A stretch of DNA of 64,000 nt, taken from assembly GCA_016490735.1 (NCBI GenBank), contig JAEMWC010000233.1, positions 849,501 through 913,500 on the forward strand. Reading direction: 5' to 3'. Below the pieces are notes generated by a model that did not search any database, had not been told where the DNA came from, and saw only the letters and a program-made list of their open reading frames with translations. Positions 58,301 to 64,000 of this stretch are shown here, one piece after another. How positions within the stretch are numbered: position 1 is the stretch's first letter; each line of letters begins with the position of its first letter. The translations under genes and the position numbers were made by a program. Origin of the DNA: Pachyseris speciosa. Its lineage: Eukaryota; Cnidaria; Anthozoa; Scleractinia; Pachyseridae.

Positions 58301-61300
58301 GATCGAGGTGGGTCTGGCGTAAGCCTTACTACACCAGATACAAATGTTGCAACATCACTATCGTGGTTGATCAGGTCTAGACAACCAACAGCGTTTCACG
58401 TTTTGGTGCATTTCTGTGCCGTCCCGTCTGCAAAACGAAAACGCGAAATGACCAAATTCAGAGTTTTGTGGAAACGTGACGGAATTCAGCTTAGTTCCTG
58501 GATAAATTGTCCACATTTTACAAGTTGAAGAAGATGAAAAATCGCGAAGGAGTTACGATGAAGAGAAGTTTTATTTTTGAAATGACGTTTTCGTTGCCGT
58601 TGCCGTCGTCGATGCTTAAGCTCTCTTAGCCCTGTTTAGGACCGTTGCCAGGGCAAATCACTGTAACTCGTATTGCTATAGAGAATAAGGCAAGACACCT
58701 ACATCTTTATATTTGGCTTTGGCAGCTTCGTTGTCAAGGATGAGGCTCTTCATAACCATCTCGTTTCTCTGATACAGGACTCGGAACTGACTCCACGATG
58801 ACTTGCTCTCGGGGATGAAATTCTCTTCCATCCAAGAACCGCACGCGTATTCATAGAAATCTTCGCATGGATCCGCGCTAGCGTTCATTGCCTTGAGCAT
58901 GTCTACAAAGGAAAACAAGAACGATCAAGAACAGATGTTAGCCGCATCGTCACTGCGCATGCGTTCTGCCCATATCTAGATCGCCCAGGGGAATGGGTTT
59001 CTTAACGGTTCTTCTTAATACAAGAGTACTTTGGCGTTGTACATAACTATGCGGAAAAGGCAGATCTTAGTAAGGGCTGTTGAATCTAAACAGCAAACCG
59101 GGGGTAACCGCGCATTTTACATTTTTAGGCTTCCTTTCAGTCATTCAGGCATTGTCAATTGAGAGCTATTGAGCATTATCAAAGCTTTTTTACAATTCTT
59201 GATGCTTATAGGGGAACTGCCAAGCCAATTTATTCAAATTGCGATGAAGTACTTTTTTCTATTGCCTAAATGTAACCCCTTTCCCACTTGTTCAACTTGT
59301 GAAAGCCAGTGAACTATCCTGGAGCTAAATTAAAAAAAACAGCATTGAAGTTGGGGAAAAGAAAGAAGAATTCACCGTCATGCGCTCACGTTCTCCACAA
59401 CACTTAAAATTTGGTCATTTCACGTTGTTGGTTTGCAGAGGACGGCAAAGACACGTGCCAAACGCACGTGCAGAGTGATTGTTTTTGCTCATTAAACCCA
59501 TTGTTTAGTGGCGTTCTCATTGCCGTCGCCGACCTCGTTGCTTAAGTTCTCTGATCAAAGAGTGACAACGCTAGTATTTCGGCGCGAAGCCGGAACCGTT
59601 GAATTGTCGTTTCGTCCAAAGGCTTTTGTGTCCGGCAACAGGAAAGGAATGGCTCTGGCGGCCAGGACAGTGGTGATATTTCACGCTACATTCCTTAATT
59701 ATATTCAGGAGCCAACAAAGACGTACAGGCTGGTAATTCCGTTTCAAGCGCGGCCACATTAGAATGCTTGTTTTCAAAAGGGAGTTTTGTGTTGGTCGTT
59801 GGTTGCTTCCGCTAATTGTATTTATGAGCCAGCCCGGGGCGTGTAGGCCAGTCATTTATTGCAAGGTTTGAAGCATTTGGGCAAAAGAGCAACAAAAAGA
59901 ATGCTAGTGAGCAAAAGTGACTTGTCTACCAAATGAAGATTGGCTTCGTGGTGGGTCAAAGTTCCCCAAACACACGTGAGCCGATACCACTTTTCACATC
60001 GATCCAATATACACACGATATATATATATATCAATATTTGGCTTTTTCTTCGATATCGATACCCGTATATCGATATTAGAGTGAGTGCATGAAATTTCAT
60101 ATATTTAGATTGTTGTGGAAAGATTAAAGATGTAAGGAAACATCGCAGTTACGTAAGCAGCTGAAGCAGTTGCGAAATGAAAGCCTGAAAAAAAGCTCAG
60201 GCAAGATAGGAATTGGAATCCACGATCCTTATAACCGGATAACAGAGCAGAGCTTTACAAGTTAATCCAACTGACATTGGGTGGGTACTTTGATCGATAT
60301 GGTACTGGACGCGTGTGTTCACGCGTGTACGGTCCACAGGGCACATTCAACTGAAATACGGAACGACCACAAAGGGTGGCCGATACCAGTTTTTCAAATC
60401 GATCAAATATATATACGATATTTACCAACATTTAGCATTTTTCCGATGTCGATACCAATATCAATATTACAGTGAGCATATGAAACCTCATATATTTAGA
60501 CCGCAGGTGAAAGATTCTAGATATGAAAGAGGACAGCAGTTATGTAAGCATCGGAATGAACAGTTGCGAAAACGGAAAGGCTGGGAAAAAATCCCGGCTA
60601 GAATAAGAATGGAGCTATAAGGCCCCTTACGATACCCATGCACTGCTTTACGAGATGAATTACGAAGCCAACGGGGAGCAAGATTCAGTAGCGTTTTAAG
60701 CACATCGATATTGCATGAGCATGTATCAGCATGTACGTCAAGTTTCAGAAGAGTGCCCAGATTAAAGAAGAGGTGCTGGGTTGTGATATTCCAACTTAAG
60801 TATCAAAAGCATATAAATAAACAGAACAAATATCGATTCCATGCAGAGAAGAATCAAAGTTCTCGGAATCGTACGATAATTGAGCCTCACCAACGAAACG
60901 AAAAAAAGACAGAAACAAAAGATACGAATTCAGCTTGTGAGATAAACTCTCCACTTTTTCATCTAAGCTTTGACGCGGTAGTCACAGTCGAAAGACGTAG
61001 AAAAAGCTAATGATATTCCCCTGAGAAACTACCATTTTCTCGAAAAAAAATAAATTAATGATATCAAGTATTTGTTATCGATATCGCTTCACTCTTAGCT
61101 ACAAGTGGCGCTGCTTTATTGATCGTTTTTCACGTGCGCCCATCTCTCCATTTACGAGAAATATGAATTGCGATGAAAAGCAAGTTTCCTATCCCAAGTG
61201 TCATCTAAATCTAAATCCTTTGGGACGTGGTAATGTCGAAAGGTATCGAAACAAATGATATTCTAGAAAGAATCCTTAAGTTTCTAGAAAATCACTACAT

Positions 61301-61531
61301 CAATTATCTGTAATATTTGTTATCGATATCTTTACACCCTCAGCGACAAGTGGCGTTATGTTAATCTTTTCACGTGCACCATTTATTCGTTTCCGTGAAA
61401 TATTTGTACGCCTCAAAAATATATTCGAAACATCACAGGGTTTTTTTTACGTAATCTCAGTGCCAGAAAACTAATATATATATATATATATTTTTTTTTT
61501 TTTGTTTTTTTGTTTTGTTTTTTTTGTTTTG

Positions 61532-61563
<32 letters not shown>

Positions 61564-63155
61564 TTTTTTTTTGGAAATTCGGACGAGAGGAACCCGTTCC
61601 GTAAAAATTTCCGCGCTTACAGAAATTCGTGCCTTCCAAAACTGAGCCATGAAACAGTCTGGGAACAGGTATACGAGCAAAACTTTCAGGCATCTTGTTG
61701 GATCAAGAAGTGACGTTTCGAGGAGAAATGAAATGCTGGTCGCTTGAGAGTTAAGCAGAAGAACATAGCCATGATAGTTTGCATTTTCCTTCAGGATTTT
61801 GTTTGGTTTGCGACACGGAAAAGTTGGAAAATGTAGCAAGTCTAGGGCCGTTAAGATGTGGAGATAAAATAATTTTGTCTACATTTCACAAATATTGACC
61901 CACAGGCGGAATCCTTTATTCGAAAGAGAATCAATTTTTTCTTGAAAAAAAAAAAAAAAAAAACAACGGAAACAACAAGATCAAAAGGGTGATTAACCAT
62001 CCGTCTAAAGACAGAAATTTCAACATCAAACAATAACATAAAGTCAACTTGCTAGACTTCAGTGAATTTGCATTGAAAATTCAAAAACTTCGTGATAACA
62101 AATGATGGATGAAACAAGCGGTTATTTGTTATTTGATGATGATGATCGAGTCGCTGAAATATGAAATAAAATGAGGCAGTGCATCGAAATTTGTCTCTGT
62201 ACATTATTGAGCGTGCTTAATTTGCATAAACTGAATGGGCCTTAACACCTGACAAAAACAATCGAAATTCAAACGAAAACAGAGTTTACAATTTCAAAAA
62301 TTAAAAACTCAAGACACTGCTTTCCATCACGGAAACCAGACAGCATTGACGTGTACAACGCTGGTAGATTGATACTAAAAATAACCATTAAGTTTGTTTC
62401 TTGTTATAAAGGAAACTGCGCACAATTCGTAAGCCTTGGTGGAAAAGCCCACTGGTATAAATTCAAACAGGCACATTGGTAAATATGCATGACATAAGTA
62501 CTTCACATAACTGATCAACCCTAACCGAATGTCAGTCTGGTGCCCACGACGTACAAAATCAATCAATCAGTCAATCAATGCTTATTGATACGGACAGTAG
62601 CTTAACTAAACTAGAGGCAGCCAAAACTAGCAAGAGACAGGATGTAATACACAGAGAGAATAGAACTTCACAAAAGCATGTCCATTTCGAACAAAGTAAC
62701 CCCTTGAAAAACAAAGCTAGAATTGTAGTCAAAATATCACAATAAATACAATCGAGGTTTCTGAGTCGGACCATAATGAGAAACAACGTACAACTCAACT
62801 TACCAGCGGCCCAAATGATCGACAGTTTTGAATAACGAGATTTATATTCCTTCGGTTTTCCCTTCGTGGTGAATAAGACGATGAAAACAATCAAGAGAAT
62901 CGCGAGCAAAACCAACCCTGCGATCATGAATTTCTCCCGTTTTGACAGCGCAGGTGAAGACGAACGCAGTGGCTTTTCACTCGACGGTTGAATGTCGAGC
63001 TCGTCGTCGAGATATGTTGACCTGTGGAGGGATCGCACAATGATCGGTGACTCGTCGCCTTGCTTCTTGTGAAGGTAGTTCGAGTTGGCCATATCGTCCT
63101 TATAGTTTGTTGGGTGATACATAATTTTGAACGAACTGTAGCTAGAGTCCTCCAT
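39305..63155 (-). CDS. Membrane M13 zinc metallopeptidase (neprilysin/ECE-like), 19 exons
   Basis: Coding exons, 5' to 3' on the minus strand: 63155-62804, 58902-58703, 57872-57615, 57097-57032, 55919-55806, 55658-55569, 53976-53843, 53481-53259, 52520-52422, 51220-51143, 50153-50050, 49588-49530, 46470-46419, 43925-43858, 43691-43567, 42905-42840, 41188-41084, 39986-39910, 39404-39305. All junctions keep phase; total 2,370 bp, 789 residues. A cytosolic tail (~80 residues) precedes one membrane segment ([19 protein letters not shown]), so this is a type II protein with its catalytic domain outside the cell. Seen: [32 protein letters not shown], zinc site [12 protein letters not shown] (HExxH), third ligand GENIADNGG and the family's C-terminal CAVW. 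M13 enzymes cleave small signalling peptides. Start: first ATG of exon 1; an upstream in-frame GTG is not used. Intron 7 has a GC donor. Neprilysin versus ECE subtype needs a tree. The usual first cysteine pair after the membrane segment is not seen. Confidence 0.95.
41795..41935 (+). repeat. Dispersed GGCAACGG repeat, copy 3 (partial)
   Basis: Blocks ATTCACCTTCGCACACTCGT, TTTGGTAATTTCAAGTTGATG, TTTTGCAGAAGGCGGCAAAG and AATGTACTAAATTGTAAA place it in the same family. M13 intron 16. Confidence 0.55.
42303..42600 (-). mobile_element. tRNA-derived SINE with hexanucleotide tail
   Basis: Minus-strand head with A box GGCGCAGTGGTGAGAGC and B box GGTTCGATTCCC (about 42597-42530), a body ending TTTGAACATATACACATGGC and GCGCTATATAAGTTC, then an (ATAATG)n tail (42347-42303). 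A second, truncated copy lies at 63722-63832. Another ATTATC microsatellite borders the head at 42600-42628. M13 intron 16. Confidence 0.75.
44046..44120. repeat. (CAT)n microsatellite
   Basis: CATCAT runs with CAC and CGT variants, left of the SINE at 44212-44463. A similar run lies at 44467-44515 on its other side. Confidence 0.8.
44212..44463 (-). mobile_element. tRNA-derived SINE inserted in a CAT microsatellite
   Basis: Minus-strand head GACCGGTTAGCTCAGTTGGT with A box, then a tRNA-like body with GGTCGCGGGTGAAAACCCG (44463-44383). A body follows (CAACACTCGGGGTCTTTAAA, GGATAAGGACGATAAACCG). CAT-type microsatellite flanks both sides. M13 intron 13. Confidence 0.6.
44570..44642 (+). tRNA. 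tRNA-like gene, array 2 unit 1
   Basis: TCTCCAG/CTGGGGC acceptor with a mismatch at the first pair. A box TAGCTCAGTGGTTA, B box GGTTCAAATCC. Anticodon loop CTAGATC reads AGA (Ser), but the short variable loop is not a class II serine tRNA. Probably tRNA-derived, not a working tRNA. Confidence 0.55.
44906..44978 (+). tRNA. tRNA-like gene, array 2 unit 2
   Basis: Body identical to unit 1. Confidence 0.55.
45241..45313 (+). tRNA. tRNA-like gene, array 2 unit 3
   Basis: Body identical to unit 1. Its spacer has one G/T-run base fewer. Confidence 0.55.
45575..45647 (+). tRNA. tRNA-like gene, array 2 unit 4
   Basis: Body identical to unit 1. Confidence 0.55.
45910..45982 (+). tRNA. tRNA-like gene, array 2 unit 5
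   Basis: Body identical to unit 1. Confidence 0.55.
46245..46317 (+). tRNA. tRNA-like gene, array 2 unit 6
   Basis: Body identical to unit 1. The unit stops after its hairpin and runs into TTATCATCATTATCATTACT, so the array is truncated here. Confidence 0.55.
46471..47740 (-). other. M13 intron 12, unassigned part
   Basis: No exon or recognised element. A CGAACGAATAAACGGC-type sequence and an AAAGTAAAGTAACTTTATTTC stretch lie at about 46770-46830. Nothing else stands out. Confidence 0.4.
47747..48110 (+). repeat. Dispersed GGCAACGG repeat, copy 4 (long)
   Basis: Most complete copy in this orientation: GACGACGGCGACGGCAACG start, TTCCAATTTGTTTCACTTGG, GTTCTCGAGAAAAC, TTTTGCAGAGGACGGCAAGG, GCACGTGCAGAGCGATTG and TTGCCGTTGCCGTCCTCG end. 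The two ends are inverted relatives (GGCGACGGCAACG / CGTTGCCGTTGCCGTCC), so the element is probably a MITE. Confidence 0.75.
48979..49140 (+). pseudogene. C-terminal tail of a PLE protein
   Basis: Open codons read [20 protein letters not shown], then ESICIRLN and [13 protein letters not shown]. The IW.E...(R/K)WIKE..IR...NRDEGAY pattern is, from memory of the family, typical of the extreme C-terminus of GIY-YIG-bearing PLE proteins. The RT and most of the nuclease are absent. Confidence 0.6.
49246..49287 (+). ncRNA. Hammerhead-like motif in PLE remnant (right arm)
   Basis: TTGATAAAG, stem GATG...CATC, GAAA and CTGTCAGC follow the same order as the PLE at 36.9 kb, but the core is further from the hammerhead consensus (GATAA for GANGA). 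The inverted counterpart lies at 48928-48968. Confidence 0.4.
49795..50020. mobile_element. Possible MITE around GTTTACATG words
   Basis: CGGCTAGCCGG / AGCTCGGTTAGCCGGGGCACC and ACCGTTTACATGG / CCATGTAAACAGG occur as inverted or repeated blocks near the two ends. Lies between M13 exons 11 and 12. Boundaries are uncertain. Confidence 0.4.
51935..52245 (+). repeat. Dispersed GGCAACGG repeat, copy 5
   Basis: Blocks TTGAACTTGCAAAATGTGTGG, GAACAGCGTTGAAAG, TTTGGTCATTTTACGTTGAT, GCGTAGAGCGATTATTT and GTCACGGTTGCCGT follow the family order. M13 intron 9. Confidence 0.65.
53482..53842 (-). other. GC-AG intron in the M13 gene
   Basis: On the minus strand exon 7 ends ...AGC AAA AG and the intron starts GCAAGA. 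The acceptor is ATCGCAG before A CTA ATC GCT. Joining gives ...[12 protein letters not shown] in phase. No GT donor that keeps the protein is present nearby. GC-AG introns are a known minor class with an otherwise strong donor. Confidence 0.8.
54784..55014. mobile_element. MITE rich in CGCAAGCACAAG words
   Basis: AAGCCTGGTTTTCATTAGCG at the left is mirrored by CGCAAGTGAAAACCAGGCTT at the right, about 230 bp apart. The interior is mostly repeats of GCTTGCGCTT/AAGCGCAAGC. M13 intron 6. Confidence 0.8.
55195..55520 (+). repeat. Dispersed GGCAACGG repeat, copy 6
   Basis: Blocks TTCCAACTCGTTTAACTTG, AAAGTTCACCCTCGTACGCTC, GGCCATTTCAAGTTGCTG, AGATTTTATAACTC and GTTGTCGTTTCCGTT match the family with more divergence. 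M13 intron 6. Confidence 0.6.
56083..56146 (-). other. tRNA-like relic
   Basis: The minus strand reads CCCGGGTTAGTGTAGTGGAC (A-box-like) and GGGTTCGAGGCCCACT (B-box-like) about 35 bases apart. No full cloverleaf. Probably a SINE head or tRNA pseudogene in M13 intron 4. Confidence 0.35.
56181..56635. mobile_element. MITE with ACCGTAAAAGCTC ends, TA-flanked
   Basis: The left ACCGTAAAAGCTCTATTAAG and the right CTTAATGGAGCTTTTACGGT are inverted repeats. TA on both sides fits a Tc1/mariner-type target. The interior is strongly strand-biased (G and T runs such as GGGGGGGGTGGGGTGGGGG). M13 intron 4. Confidence 0.8.
58395..58635 (-). repeat. Dispersed GGCAACGG repeat, copy 7
   Basis: Blocks CGTCCCGTCTGCAAAACGAA, CGCGAAATGACCAAATTC, CACATTTTACAAGTTGAA and GTTTTCGTTGCCGTTGCCGTCG follow the order of copies 1 and 2. 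M13 intron 2 region. Confidence 0.65.
59270..59550 (+). repeat. Dispersed GGCAACGG repeat, copy 8
   Basis: Blocks CCCACTTGTTCAACTTGTG, AATTCACCGTCATGCGCTCA, TTTGGTCATTTCACGTTGTTG, GCAGAGGACGGCAAAG and GTTCTCATTGCCGTCGCCG. Very close to copy 4. M13 intron 1. Confidence 0.7.
60000..60705 (-). repeat. Two diverged tRNA-like units
   Basis: Two ~350-bp related units (about 60000-60290 and 60360-60705). Each has, on the minus strand, a decayed tRNA-like body followed by a T-loop hairpin (TGCCTGAGCTTTTTTTCAGGC; GCCGGGATTTTTTCCCAGCC) and then CATATATTTAGA..., ATCGATATC-rich sequence. The order and the GGCTTC...hairpin resemble array 1 at 28.9 kb. M13 intron 1. Confidence 0.5.
61440..61575. repeat. 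Low-complexity (TA)n, T-run and (TTTTG)n tract
   Basis: Begins with a TA run at 61473-61490, then T and TTTTG/TTTTGTTTTG repeats. The long frames on its minus strand are lysine-rich artefacts. Confidence 0.85.
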
Positions 63156-63721
63156 GAGAAGCCTAATCGAACGCACAACTACGATGTCAGATTTTCACGC
63201 TCTCCAGTCACAAGCAGCTCAAATCTTCGCTTGAGGGGCAAACATTTTCATCCAGCGCGATATATGTAAAACGGGTCAAGTCTGAATATATGCTAAGAGA
63301 CCCGATAAGTGCTGCATCTTGTTGATATTTGTTAGCAAAACAGACAAAAAATTCGATTAAGTTTCGTGACCACGAAAACTGCGTCACTTAGCCCGCCACT
63401 ATATTCACCGGGTATTCAGTAGTGGGGACCAAAACGTTACAAACGACTACGCAATATGACTTGCTGCTTTTGGCACAATAGGCCTCTTGCATATGTAAAT
63501 TGGAACGATTTCGAGACCGTGAGAAATCAGTGTATGTTCTGCGTTTAATTGCGATAATCAAAGAGAAATGCATGTCAAAGGACCGGCTTTTTAAGTACGT
63601 CTGAAGGCAAGCAAATTGGGGTAAATCCACCAATCAATTGCCACAGAAGCAACTAAATCATTCCTCGGGCACGAATTTTCACTTTCCCGGGGGCAATTCC
63701 AATCGTACCTCGAAATATTAA

Positions 63722-63832
63722 TTCCATGACAATGACAATGACAATTTAGAACTTATATAGCGCATTTTCCATGTGTATATGATCAAATGCGCTTTACAAG
63801 CAGATGAAATTGGAATTTGGAAATGTTGATTT
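63722..63832 (-). mobile_element. Truncated copy of the 42.3 kb SINE
   Basis: The segment from TTTAGAACTTATATAGCGCA to TGAAATTGGAATTTGGAAAT is about 95% identical by eye to 42349-42430, with a (TGACAA)n tail. The tRNA-like head is missing. It lies upstream of the M13 start. Confidence 0.75.
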
Positions 63833-64000
63833 TTTCCATCACGACCATACTGAAAAAGAGCTTTTTTTTAATCCTTAAAGAAACTTTTTTTCCGTTTAGC
63901 CAAAATGATTTTATGTCAGAAATGAGATAATGAGGGTATATATATTTTTTGCATTTTATGATATCAGTAATTTGCATACGTTAACACCACTCTGATTTCA

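Noticed and set aside
61457..61839. Lysine-rich open frames
   Set aside because: Product of TTTTG/T-run low-complexity DNA read on the minus strand.
62804..63176. Upstream start of the M13 protein at 63176
   Set aside because: That codon is GTG; the first ATG is at 63155-63153 and gives a normal cytosolic tail.

Overview
This is a eukaryotic nuclear window with intron-rich genes, and it looks like a cnidarian, probably a reef-building (scleractinian) coral. The gene products are clearly metazoan: prohibitin-2, a KLHL17-type BTB/BACK/kelch protein and a membrane M13 (neprilysin/ECE-type) peptidase. The spaces between exons are packed with MITEs, tRNA-derived SINEs, Penelope-like elements (PLEs) and a degenerate Ty3/Gypsy element. 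The species is inferred, not shown.

Layout. (1) 1-7.5 kb: 3' part of PHB2 on +, eight exons, start off the left edge. One intron is an AT-AC minor-spliceosome (U12) intron. Its introns hold a 1.7 kb TIR element and a long hairpin. (2) 7.5-11.3 kb: convergent intergenic DNA with fold-back repeats. (3) 11.3-18.9 kb: KLHL17-like gene on -, three coding exons. Its second intron carries a broken Ty3/Gypsy element on +. (4) 19-28 kb: nested TIR elements, a Kelch-upstream spacer, a 5'-truncated L1/Tx1-type LINE lying between two inverted PLE-type terminal modules, then a tRNA-His. (5) 28.9-31.3 kb: nine ~251-bp units, each with a tRNA-like gene; six point left and three point right. (6) 33.9-37.0 kb: a PLE insertion bounded by a perfect 14-bp target-site duplication and built as a ~1.05 kb inverted repeat whose arms both encode the GIY-YIG end of the protein. 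(7) 39.3-63.2 kb: a complete M13 peptidase on -, 19 coding exons all in phase, 789 residues predicted. One intron is GC-AG; intron 13 contains six ~335-bp tRNA-like units and a SINE; other introns hold PLE remnants and MITEs.

The three host genes have no evident functional link; the shared theme is mobile DNA. The most interesting signals are the U12 intron in PHB2, the PLE inverted dimer with hammerhead-ribozyme-like ends, and two tandem families of tRNA-like genes that share an odd layout: a tRNA-like body followed directly by a hairpin whose loop is the T-run. All exon borders come from reading splice signals and phase by eye; no alignments were run.
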